Shown here piece after piece: positions 35,840 through 43,566 of a stretch of 64,000 nt of DNA (the stretch's first letter is position 1; every line of letters begins with the position of its first letter). Source of the stretch: Vibrio rotiferianus CAIM 577 = LMG 21460. Lineage in GTDB: Bacteria; Pseudomonadota; Gammaproteobacteria; Enterobacterales; Vibrionaceae. The stretch spans positions 232,813 through 296,812 of the forward strand of contig NZ_APHW01000014.1 of the NCBI RefSeq assembly GCF_002741985.1. The letters run 5' to 3'. Under the pieces are notes generated by a model. The model did not search any database, was not told where the DNA came from, and saw only the letters and a program-made list of their open reading frames with translations. The translations under genes were made by a program, and so were the position numbers.

Positions 35840-35981
35840 CTGAATGTATCAAAGCTTCGCTTTGAATAGGCATTTCTCTCTACTATTTCCAACAACCTAC
35901 GTTGGTGACGAGTTTAGCGCAGGCTCTAAAGGAGCCGTTTCCCCTAGGCCCAAAAAAAGGACGAGTTTGGGCCATTTTTTT
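35840..35981 (+). ncRNA. Candidate structured small RNA with its own terminator
   Basis: Between the rsmF terminator and the convergent cvfB-like gene lie four hairpins in series: TCAAAGC/GCTTTGA (35849-35865), CCAAC/GTTGG (35889-35905), GGCTC/GAGCC (35922-35936) and GGCCCAAA/TTTGGGCC (35947-35973). The last is followed by ATTTTTTT, an intrinsic terminator. Two loops contain GGA, a motif recognised by CsrA. There is no credible coding frame. I could not assign a known RNA family or a clear promoter, so this is a candidate only. The terminator might instead be a remnant or backup terminator for rsmF. Confidence 0.35.
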
Positions 35982-36020
35982 GGCTGCAGCATTTGTCAAC
36001 GTGAGCTCAAAGCTCACCAG

Positions 36021-36905
36021 CTATAACGAACTCAACCAGCAACCTTTTTTTGAGGGGTTAGCGAGCTTATTAAGCCAGACGGATACCGTCTTTCTCAATA
36101 ACGATCTTACCGTCCTTGTATAGCCCGCCAATGGTCTTTTTATAAGTACCTTTGCTAGTACGGAACGCTTCAAAAATTGCTTCTGGAGAAGACTTATCGT
36201 TAAGAGGTAAGAATCCCCCCCCTTCTTCTCAAGTTGTTCCATGATCTTGCTCGATAGGTCATCCATCTTCGCAACACCAACTTTTTGAAGCGCTAAGTCA
36301 ATCTTTCCGTCTTCACGAATTTTCTTAACGTAACCTTTCAGTTTCTTACCGATAAATAGCTTACCAAAGACATCTGATGGGAAGATCATACCCCAGTGCT
36401 CACCGTTAACGATCGCTTTGTAACCAAGTTGGCTGCGCTCTGCGATGATAAGGTTAACTTCTTCGTTTACTTCATAGTTAGCGGGAGTTTTATCTAGCCA
36501 TTTGTTGAATTTAGTCGTACCTACGATACGACCAGATGCTTTGTCTGTGTATACGTATACCAGGATATTTTGGCCAGCAGTAAAACGAGCACGTTGCTCG
36601 CTGAATGGGATAAGAAGGTCTTTCTCTTTAATACCCCAGTTAACGAATGCACCCGTTTTGTTGATGCCTTCGATTTTCATAAGTCCCCATTCGCCCACTT
36701 GAGCAATTGGCTTATCAATGGTCGCAGCTAGCTGACTTTCTGAATCAAAGTAAAGAAATACGTCTAGGTGATCACCCAATTCTGTGCCCTCTGGTACATG
36801 CTTGTTAGGCAGCAATACAGAACCGTAATCTTCACCATCCAGAAATACGCCAAAATCAGCCGTTTTAATGACTTCTAAGCTGTTAATTTGACCAATTTTA
36901 ATCAT
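36021..36905 (-). CDS. CvfB-like S1 RNA-binding protein, frameshifted at a G tract
   Basis: The protein has the tandem S1-like domains of the CvfB/YitL family (IGQINSLEVIKTADFGVFLD at the start; KGYVKKIREDGKIDLALQ near residue 200), which bind RNA and affect gene expression and virulence in other bacteria. The family ends in a winged-helix domain. Here the frame changes at eight consecutive G (36215-36222 as C), after LEKKGG. One more or two fewer G restores FLPLNDKSSPEAIFEAFR and an ending DGIRLA, with stop at 36070-36072. As written, the last 60 residues are out of frame. This may be a sequencing error or a switchable tract. Divergent from the 37072 gene. Confidence 0.8.
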   Translation of the reverse strand: MIKIGQINSLEVIKTADFGVFLDGEDYGSVLLPNKHVPEGTELGDHLDVFLYFDSESQLAATIDKPIAQVGEWGLMKIEGINKTGAFVNWGIKEKDLLIPFSEQRARFTAGQNILVYVYTDKASGRIVGTTKFNKWLDKTPANYEVNEEVNLIIAERSQLGYKAIVNGEHWGMIFPSDVFGKLFIGKKLKGYVKKIREDGKIDLALQKVGVAKMDDLSSKIMEQLEKKGGDSYLLTISLLQKQFLKRSVLAKVLIKRPLAGYTRTVRSLLRKTVSVWLNKLANPSKKGCWLSSL

Positions 36906-37071
36906 CGAATTTGTCTCTTTTTAAATTTACTGGGAATTATACCCAAACTAACAAGAAAATCAGAGAGAAAAGCAAACCTCTCTGTTATGCTGTTGCTGTT
37001 CAACCACCTCCCTAGTAATTCAACTATCTTGATATGGGTACACATTGCTTTAGCAACATCAGGAGCCTTCC

Positions 37072-38424
37072 TTGGTCACTGTCGATAAACAAGACTCAAT
37101 AACTTTAAAAATTAGCCACGCATTGGCAAAGAGTAAAACACTTGACCTTGATATCTACTTTTTTGTCCCAGGGGAATTGGGGCTAAATTCCGACATCATC
37201 AGTGAGTCTGAGTTCTACTATACCTCGATCACCCAAAAACGTTCTTATTACAGTACTGAGGTACTTCTCCCTCTAGTGCACAGTCGTTTAGCAAAACGAG
37301 GCCGTTTATCTAACCAGCAATACCGCGTGAGTCTGAGTTTATTCGCCTATCAGTACGTCATTGCACTCGATAAAGCAGTAGCAGCGCTGAATAAACATGA
37401 GAGTGACAGTGTCACCGCTGAAGAGGTAGATGAAGTTATAGAGCTAACGCTGGATATTTTAAAACGCCTTCGTCGCTCGATTCCATATGAAGAAAGCCTC
37501 AAGCGCTACTACGTAAATATTGATAACTACCTATCTTGGTATACTGAGCAGAAGTTTTTGTCGTTAGTTGCTCATCTTCCACGAGAAGGTGATTACAGCA
37601 CAATTAAAGAGCGTTTGATCACCCTGTGTGAGAAAGAGCAAGCGCACCGTAAATTGAACAATTATAACTCTGCAAGTGTGGTTGATGATGTAACGCGTCT
37701 ATCGAATAAGATGCGTTTGCTAAGGCGCTTGATTGAGCACCCTATCGTTTTACGCGAAAAAACAATGTCGATGGGCAATAACATCAAGCGTGCAATCAAA
37801 GGTATTGCGACAGGCTTAGTCATGGTTGTTGTCACAAGTACGGTGATTCTTGCTCGTGATTACCTTGGTGAGATTTCTGCGTCGTTTATTATCGCGATGT
37901 CTTTCATCTATGCTCTACGCGAAATCTTTAAAGATGACCTCCGTGATGCGATGTGGCGTTGGATCCGAAAAGGTAAGCCAAAATGGCGTAAGAAGTACAT
38001 GGATCCGACCACCAAGAAAGTCGTTGGCCGTAAGTTGGAATGGTTAGATTACCGCTCACTTTCGAGTTTGCCTGACCGCATTCAAAATATCCGTAAGAAG
38101 CGCGTTGTTCAGCGCGAAGAGCAAATTCTTCATTACCACGCTAAGACAGAAATGGCCACTTCTCTCTTCTTAAGTGGTTACGAACAGACTCGTGAGACTT
38201 TAAACATCAGCTTGCGTCCAATTATTCGTCTAATGGATAAAAGCTCAAACCGTGTTTATCGCTTGGCGGATGGACAAGTAAGTAAAGAATCTGTTGAGAA
38301 AAGACACTTACTCAATGTGATAGTCAAAGAAGACAACCACACGGATGATCCGGTTTATTACCGTTGGAAAGTCGTATTAAACCGCTCCAAAATCGTCTCT
38401 ATCGAAAAAATAGAACTGACCTAA
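37072..38424 (+). CDS. Conserved membrane protein of unknown function, 450 aa
   Basis: A TTG start is accepted because AGGAG lies seven bases upstream and no ATG is near. The first 235 residues are helical and charged, with no signal peptide. Two membrane helices lie close together at about 245-262 (GIATGLVMVVVTSTVILA) and 268-285. A basic cytoplasmic region of 165 residues follows (KPKWRKKYMDPTTKKVVGRK). Both ends should face the cytoplasm. I recognise it only as a protein of Vibrio type and can assign no function. A perfect matS site lies inside its coding sequence at 37403. Confidence 0.65.
   Translation: MVTVDKQDSITLKISHALAKSKTLDLDIYFFVPGELGLNSDIISESEFYYTSITQKRSYYSTEVLLPLVHSRLAKRGRLSNQQYRVSLSLFAYQYVIALDKAVAALNKHESDSVTAEEVDEVIELTLDILKRLRRSIPYEESLKRYYVNIDNYLSWYTEQKFLSLVAHLPREGDYSTIKERLITLCEKEQAHRKLNNYNSASVVDDVTRLSNKMRLLRRLIEHPIVLREKTMSMGNNIKRAIKGIATGLVMVVVTSTVILARDYLGEISASFIIAMSFIYALREIFKDDLRDAMWRWIRKGKPKWRKKYMDPTTKKVVGRKLEWLDYRSLSSLPDRIQNIRKKRVVQREEQILHYHAKTEMATSLFLSGYEQTRETLNISLRPIIRLMDKSSNRVYRLADGQVSKESVEKRHLLNVIVKEDNHTDDPVYYRWKVVLNRSKIVSIEKIELT
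37403..37415. other. matS: matS site (perfect)
   Basis: GTGACAGTGTCAC fits GTGACRNYGTCAC fully. It lies within the coding sequence of the membrane protein gene. Confidence 0.75.
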
Positions 38425-38448
38425 CCACGACTTGTACAATGAATGATA

Positions 38449-38940
38449 TTAAGCAGCTTGTTTTTGGGCTGCTTTTTTTATCGACAGAGTAAGAGAAAAC
38501 TCTGCCATTGGCTCATCACCATGCAAACTTGGACATAAAGCCGTAATTTTCACATCTTGGTTAACTCGCTCCCCCGTTTCTAATGTTCTTCGCAACATGT
38601 CATCAATTAAGGGGCCATCATGACAAACAAAATGAACGTCACCCTCTGGACGCTTCAAAAAATCCGCTTTAACACCTTTGAATGCTAAAGAAATCCTCTC
38701 ACCTTGCTCTTCCGCTTTACTCATAGCCAGAAAGCCACCAGCTACATCTGCGCCCACAGCTAAAGCACCAAAATACATACTATTTAGGTGGTTTTTGGTT
38801 CGTCGTTTCAGAGGAATTCTTACTTCAACGTGCTTCTCGTCAATAGCTAATATCTTTGGTCTACATAGCCAAATTAGCGGCACTTTTGTAAAACCAAACA
38901 TATTTAAATAGAAGTTTGCACGACGCACTGCTGACAACAT
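38449..38940 (-). CDS. DUF4442 hot-dog-fold protein, thioesterase-like, 163 aa
   Basis: The pattern of an N-terminal helix (RRANFYLNMFG), strands around VEVRIPLKRRTKNHLNSMYFGALAVGADVAGG and a C-terminal strand pair matches DUF4442, a hot-dog-fold family related to PaaI/YiiD acyl-CoA thioesterases. NSMYFGAL sits where the substrate helix of these enzymes begins. No catalytic role has been shown for the family as far as I know. It is cytoplasmic and stands alone, converging with the 37072 gene; their 3' ends are 24 bases apart. Confidence 0.75.
   Translation of the reverse strand: MLSAVRRANFYLNMFGFTKVPLIWLCRPKILAIDEKHVEVRIPLKRRTKNHLNSMYFGALAVGADVAGGFLAMSKAEEQGERISLAFKGVKADFLKRPEGDVHFVCHDGPLIDDMLRRTLETGERVNQDVKITALCPSLHGDEPMAEFSLTLSIKKAAQKQAA
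38451..38480 (+). terminator. Terminator after the 37072-38424 gene
   Basis: AAGCAGC / GCTGCTT arms with a 10-base loop and seven T. It overlaps the 3' end of the convergent DUF4442 gene. Confidence 0.7.
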
Positions 38941-39399
38941 TTTTTGGTCTCCCTACCAAACTAGTCTGACCAGTTAATCAGCCAACGCTTTAAATGTCAA
39001 AGAAATGTTAACAAGACGAAGTTAAAACCAGAGGTCAATGTCATTTCATTTTACTCTCGGGTATGTCGATATATACCAAAACTCCGCTAACTTCTTTTAT
39101 ATGGAGCATGGTCGAGCCTAACAACCAGTTCATTATCAAACTGAATAAAGCCCCTCACAACTACTGTTGCCGCCGCTCAATTCGTTATGTTTGAAAATAG
39201 GAATATTGCTCTAAAAATCAAGTCGCTATGCATTGATAGCATTGCGTAAAACGCGCCCTCACAGATAAATGCCGTGAATAAATGAGCACTTCCACATAGG
39301 TAAAGCACTATTTACTGGGTAAGAATACCGTTAAACGGTTTATTCCTAACTATAATTCCGTTATCTTTACCGCTTCGCAATAGAGAAAAAAGCTATAAC
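38941..39399. promoter_or_regulatory. Control region of DUF4442 gene and aroH-like gene
   Basis: No gene is seen in 459 bases. Ahead of the DAHP synthase a TATAAT box lies at 39351-39356. An inverted repeat ACCGTT-A-AACGGT (39327-39339) sits about 12 bases upstream, where a -35 box would be, and could be an operator. It does not match the TrpR or TyrR consensus as I know them. The other end should hold the DUF4442 promoter. Confidence 0.4.
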
Positions 39400-40452
39400 A
39401 TGCCTATTAAAACAGATGAATTGAGAACCCAACCATTGGGTCCAATGCCTACACCCGCAGAGCTTGGAAGCGTGTATCCAATTACTGACGATGTCGCGGA
39501 TCGTATAGCTCAATCTCGCCGTCAAATTGAAAAAATCCTAACAGGCGAAGACGATCGTATTCTTGCTATCGTTGGCCCTTGTTCAGTGCATGACACAGAA
39601 GCAGCGATCGACTACGCGACGCGCCTTGCTAGCATTCAAGATAAGTACAAAGACGAACTATTTATCGTCATGCGCACTTATTTCGAGAAGCCTCGTACAG
39701 TAGTTGGTTGGAAAGGTCTTATCACTGACCCTAACCTAGATGGTTCATACGCGCTAGAAGCTGGTCTTCACAAAGCACGTAAACTGCTACTGGATATCAA
39801 CAAGCTTGGTCTTGCTACTGCTACTGAGTTTCTTGATATGATCACTGGTCAATACATTGCAGATCTGATTACTTGGGGAGCGATTGGCGCTCGCACCACA
39901 GAGTCTCAGATCCACCGTGAAATGGCGTCTGCTCTTTCATGTCCAGTTGGCTTTAAGAATGGTACCAACGGTAACGTAAAAATTGCCATTGATGCTATCC
40001 GTGCATCAAAAGCATCGCATTACTTCTACTCTCCAGACAAGCATGGCCGTATGACGGTGTACCGTACTAGCGGTAATCCTTATGGCCACATCATTCTTCG
40101 TGGTGGTGAAAAAGGTCCAAACTTTGATGAGACATCAGTGAAGCAAGCGTGTGATGCACTTGCTGAGTTCGACTTGCCACAACGTTTGATTGTAGACTTC
40201 AGCCATGCTAACTGCCAAAAGCAACACCGCAAACAAATAGAAGTAGCACAAGACATTTGTGACCAAATTAAGTCAGGCAGCACTCGTATTGCTGGTATCA
40301 TGGCAGAGAGCTTCATTATTGAAGGCAATCAGCCAATGACTGATATTAACAACCTTACTTATGGTCAATCTATCACTGACCCATGTCTGAGTTGGGATGA
40401 TACTGTGACTATGCTAGATATGCTGGCAGAAGCAGTAAAATCCAGTAAGTAA
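39400..40452 (+). CDS. aroH: DAHP synthase, class I, AroH-like, 350 aa
   Basis: The enzyme joins phosphoenolpyruvate and erythrose 4-phosphate to begin the shikimate pathway. The motifs VGPCSVHD, MRTYFEKPRTVVGWKG, GARTTESQIHREMAS, PVGFKNGT and DFSHANCQKQH are complete. Among E. coli isozymes the N-terminus (TDELRT, TPAEL) and several internal blocks are closer to the Trp-sensitive AroH than to AroF or AroG. The isozyme call is therefore tentative, and feedback specificity cannot be read from sequence alone. yajQ follows 32 bases downstream and may be co-transcribed. Confidence 0.9.
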   Translation: MPIKTDELRTQPLGPMPTPAELGSVYPITDDVADRIAQSRRQIEKILTGEDDRILAIVGPCSVHDTEAAIDYATRLASIQDKYKDELFIVMRTYFEKPRTVVGWKGLITDPNLDGSYALEAGLHKARKLLLDINKLGLATATEFLDMITGQYIADLITWGAIGARTTESQIHREMASALSCPVGFKNGTNGNVKIAIDAIRASKASHYFYSPDKHGRMTVYRTSGNPYGHIILRGGEKGPNFDETSVKQACDALAEFDLPQRLIVDFSHANCQKQHRKQIEVAQDICDQIKSGSTRIAGIMAESFIIEGNQPMTDINNLTYGQSITDPCLSWDDTVTMLDMLAEAVKSSK

Positions 40453-40484
40453 TTTCCCTATAACAAGATAATCAAGGAATCTTC

Positions 40485-40967
40485 ATGCCATCGTTTGATA
40501 TTGTTTCAGAAATCGATACCGTTGAACTACGTAACGCGGTTGATAATGCTAACCGAGAACTGTCTACTCGTTTCGATTTCCGCAATGTGAATGCGAGCTT
40601 TGAGCTAGTAGAAGAAAACGTAAAAGTGTCAGCAGAAGGTGAGTTCCAGCTTAAGCAAATGCGTGACATCCTGCGTAGCCACCTGGCTAAGCGTAATATT
40701 GATGCAAATGCTATGGACGCGAAAAATCCAGAAGCAACAGGTAAAAACTGGCACCAAAATATCGCTTTCCGCCAAGGCATCGACACTCCAACCGCGAAAA
40801 AGCTAGTTAAACTGATCAAAGACGCAAAGCTTAAAGTGCAAGCTTCGATCCAAGGTGACAAAGTTCGTGTTACAGGTAAGAAGCGTGACGACTTGCAGGC
40901 GACGATTGCAGCGATCCGTGAAGCAGATATGGGTATCCCATTCCAGTACAACAACTTCCGTGATTAA
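40485..40967 (+). CDS. yajQ: YajQ family nucleotide-binding protein, 160 aa
   Basis: The protein is typical YajQ in length and sequence: [31 protein letters not shown], and [15 protein letters not shown]. YajQ proteins have two ferredoxin-like domains, bind nucleotides, and in Xanthomonas and Pseudomonas bind cyclic-di-GMP. It has a good ribosome site (AAGGAA). A terminator 46 bases downstream ends the unit. Confidence 0.93.
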   Translation: MPSFDIVSEIDTVELRNAVDNANRELSTRFDFRNVNASFELVEENVKVSAEGEFQLKQMRDILRSHLAKRNIDANAMDAKNPEATGKNWHQNIAFRQGIDTPTAKKLVKLIKDAKLKVQASIQGDKVRVTGKKRDDLQATIAAIREADMGIPFQYNNFRD

Positions 40968-41012
40968 TTGCGCTCTCCTATTCTCCCTATAATTGGATAG
41001 GAATAGTGGAAT

Positions 41013-41048
41013 AAAAAACGCCGACGAGAGAGAATCGTCGGCGTTTTT
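41013..41048. terminator. Bidirectional terminator between yajQ and the Met8-like gene
   Basis: Arms AACGCCGACGA / TCGTCGGCGTT match over 11 bases, with A and T runs outside. It serves both convergent genes. Confidence 0.85.
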
Positions 41049-41082
41049 GTATGTATCGCTTAGAAGGAAGGAGATATCGCTT

Positions 41083-42003
41083 TTAGATAACTAAGTCTTG
41101 CCCTTGCAAAAGGGAAAACTCACTCGTGCCCTGCGGAACGAAGACACAGATTCGTAAATTGTCCTCTTTTGCTTTTTGCAGCATATCAGATAGCTCAGTG
41201 GCACTCGAGAATGACTCACGCTCGGCATCTCTTCTTACGAGTTCCATAACATCTGCTTCGCACTTTGTTGAATACAATGCGAGTTCAGCTTGCTGCATGT
41301 AACGCACAGCTTTAATTGGTAGCATTTCGACATCATTACCTACTTGAATCCAAGTACAGCTTCCTTGGTCATCTAGAGGCTTTGTCATTGTTTGTTGGTA
41401 AATGGTTTCAAGCTCACGGTTATCACGTGCATTCTCAACATCTGGGTGTGAGAAGTAGTTCTCCCAAAATTTACGACGTAAATCGACACTAGGCAGTGCT
41501 TCCTTAATCGAATTGCGTTTTGAATTAGCAAACTCAGCCATCAATCCCATATTTTGTGGCAGGATCGCTTCTAGCTTTTCACGAATATTTCGAATCAAAA
41601 CAGGTGAAGCACCACCACTAGAGATAGCGATTTGAATACGACCTCGATTAATCATCGAAGGCGTAATGAAATCACAATAAGGCTTGTCGTCAACAACGTT
41701 CACTAGGATGCCCAGCACCTTAGCATCTTTATAAACTTGGTGGTTCAGTGCCGGATTATCCGTTGTCGCCCAAACTTGAACAAACGAACCAGTGACAATG
41801 TCACTAGAGTAAAAGCGCTGAACCCAACGCACTTGGTGATCGTTTGCCAACTTTGCAAGAAAATCGACCAAGCTCGGGGATACAATGGTGACGTCAGCCC
41901 CTGCTTTAAGTAAAGCTTCTACTTTACGGCTGGCAACTTCACCACCGCCAACAACCAGCACGGGTTTATCGACTAAATCTAAGAACAGAGGAAAATATCG
42001 CAT
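41083..42003 (-). CDS. Met8-like siroheme enzyme with vestigial methyltransferase domain, 306 aa
   Basis: Residues 1-150 match precorrin-2 dehydrogenase/ferrochelatase (the CysG N-terminal half): MRYFPLFLDLVDKPVLVVGG, an NAD site with GGGEVASRKVEAL, then VVDDKPYCDFITPS and SSGGASPVLIRNIREKLE. That enzyme makes siroheme from precorrin-2. The C-terminal 90 residues echo the start of the CysG uroporphyrinogen methyltransferase (IKAVRYMQQAELALY, ELVRRDAERES), but the glycine-rich SAM loop and most of the domain are missing. So it is not bifunctional like CysG; a separate methyltransferase would be required. A perfect matS lies inside it. Confidence 0.8.
   Translation of the reverse strand: MRYFPLFLDLVDKPVLVVGGGEVASRKVEALLKAGADVTIVSPSLVDFLAKLANDHQVRWVQRFYSSDIVTGSFVQVWATTDNPALNHQVYKDAKVLGILVNVVDDKPYCDFITPSMINRGRIQIAISSGGASPVLIRNIREKLEAILPQNMGLMAEFANSKRNSIKEALPSVDLRRKFWENYFSHPDVENARDNRELETIYQQTMTKPLDDQGSCTWIQVGNDVEMLPIKAVRYMQQAELALYSTKCEADVMELVRRDAERESFSSATELSDMLQKAKEDNLRICVFVPQGTSEFSLLQGQDLVI
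41792..41804. other. matS: matS site (perfect)
   Basis: GTGACAATGTCAC fits the MatP consensus fully. It lies within the Met8-like coding sequence. Confidence 0.75.
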
Positions 42004-42465
42004 TTCAATCCATGATTACTTTAAATAACTACCGAAATTCATGCTACCAAAAACAGGGCAACCTGTTCACCTTGTTTTGATGTCACAAATAATTTTTGTT
42101 CAAAATTTTCGCTATCATAGCCAACCTACACTAATGACAGTTTTAATAACAAACTTTTATCCTTCCGTTTTAAACCCTCTTTGCGTGATTGTTCTGATGC
42201 ACCAATTCGACAATTAGTTGCACTATTTACAAACAATTAACATTTCGTCATTCTAAATCTCAAGGCGCTTTGTGAGTTCTCTCCAAAAACCTTTTTAAAT
42301 TATATATTTGAGAATTAGCAGATCCTTTCCTACGCTTATAACGGATTGATTTTGCGATTGCCGTTTCTTCGAAAATCAATCACGTAGGACAATAACACAA
42401 ACAAAACAGGACACGTTGTATCAGGTCGCTCCTGATTAAACATGGATCATACAGGAAGGATACAA
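42004..42465 (+). promoter_or_regulatory. Long upstream region of aapJ with two hairpins
   Basis: Some 460 gene-free bases precede aapJ. GATTGATTTT (42344-42353) pairs perfectly with AAAATCAATC (42372-42381). Closer to the start, ATCAGG / CCTGAT (42420-42436) forms a second hairpin. AGGAAGGA then precedes the ATG. A structured leader with control by amino-acid regulators or small RNAs is plausible, but I cannot name the factor. Confidence 0.4.
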
Positions 42466-43494
42466 ATGGCAAATAAACTAACAATTCTTGCTTCCGTCGT
42501 AGCGGCTTCTACTGCAATGATGGCGACATCAGCACAAGCTGCAGACACTACTCTGGACAAAGTGACAAAACAAGGCTTTCTTACTTGTGGCGTAAGTACT
42601 GGTCTACCTGGTTTCTCTAACCCAAACTCAAAAGGTGAATGGGAAGGTATCGACGTAGAATATTGCCAAGCATTGGCTGCTGCCGTTCTTGGGGATAAAA
42701 CGAAAGTTAAATATGTACCCCTAACTGCAAAAGAACGTTTTACTGCACTTCAGTCGGGTGAGATTGATGTACTTTCACGAAACACTACCTGGACACTGCA
42801 CCGTGACACCGCTCTTGGTCTAAATTTTGTTGGTGTAAACTACTATGACGGTCAGGGTTTCATGGTAATGAAAGACCTTGGCGTTTCTAGCGCTAAAGAT
42901 CTTGATGGCGCGTCTGTATGTGTGCAATCGGGTACCACTACTGAGCTAAACCTCGCCGACTACTTCCGCAACCAAGAAATGGCCTACAAGCCTGTAGTCT
43001 TTGATACTGCAGCTCAAACTTCTAAAGGCTTCGATGCTGGTCGCTGTGACGTATTAACGACTGACCAATCCGGCCTTTATGCTCTTCGCTTAAATCTAAA
43101 AGATCCCTCTGCTGCAACGGTTCTACCAGAAATCATTTCGAAGGAGCCACTGGGCCCAGTAGTTCGTCAAGGTGATGATCAGTGGTTCAATATCGCTAAA
43201 TGGACTCTATCAGCAATGGTGAACGCGGAAGAATATGGCATTACCTCGAAAAATGCTGATGAGATGTTGAAATCAAAAGATCCAAACATCAAGCGTATTC
43301 TTGGCGTGGATGGTCCAAAGGGTAAAGGACTGGGTATTCGCGACGATTGGGGCTACCAAGTTATCAAACAAGTTGGTAACTACGGTGAAAGCTTTGAGCG
43401 CACAGTTGGTACTGGTTCACCTCTGAAAATTTCTCGTGGTGTCAATGCACTATGGAATGCAGGCGGCTTCATGTACGCGCCGCCAATCCGCTAA
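42466..43494 (+). CDS. aapJ: AapJ, general amino-acid ABC transporter binding protein, 342 aa
   Basis: The periplasmic binding protein of the AapJQMP system captures many L-amino acids. A signal peptide (ILASVVAASTAMMATSAQA) precedes the mature start ADTTLDKV. Family 3 features follow: GFLTCGVSTGLPGFS, GEWEGIDVEYCQALAAAV, and LQSGEIDVLSRNTTWT. The start at 42466 fits the signal peptide and the strong ribosome site; eight upstream residues to 42442 are excluded. A hairpin after the gene probably lowers expression of the downstream permease genes relative to this one. Confidence 0.93.
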   Translation: MANKLTILASVVAASTAMMATSAQAADTTLDKVTKQGFLTCGVSTGLPGFSNPNSKGEWEGIDVEYCQALAAAVLGDKTKVKYVPLTAKERFTALQSGEIDVLSRNTTWTLHRDTALGLNFVGVNYYDGQGFMVMKDLGVSSAKDLDGASVCVQSGTTTELNLADYFRNQEMAYKPVVFDTAAQTSKGFDAGRCDVLTTDQSGLYALRLNLKDPSAATVLPEIISKEPLGPVVRQGDDQWFNIAKWTLSAMVNAEEYGITSKNADEMLKSKDPNIKRILGVDGPKGKGLGIRDDWGYQVIKQVGNYGESFERTVGTGSPLKISRGVNALWNAGGFMYAPPIR

Positions 43495-43509
43495 TACAAC
43501 GATCATCAC

Positions 43510-43533
43510 AGGGCGGTTTATGCCGCCCTTTTT
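43510..43533 (+). terminator. Hairpin between aapJ and aapQ
   Basis: GGGCGG / CCGCCC arms with a T run lie 16 bases past aapJ. As the operon continues, it likely acts as a partial terminator or a 3' stabiliser. Confidence 0.7.
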
Positions 43534-43566
43534 CGTGAATAAATAAGGGTTTGAGGTTATCGCTGT

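Noticed and set aside
35902..36123. Plus-strand open frame in the rsmF-cvfB gap
   Set aside because: It runs through a terminator hairpin and into the 3' end of the convergent gene; no family features.
40472..40954. Long open frame antisense to yajQ
   Set aside because: It covers a well-conserved gene on the other strand and its product is low-complexity Ser/Arg with no family features.
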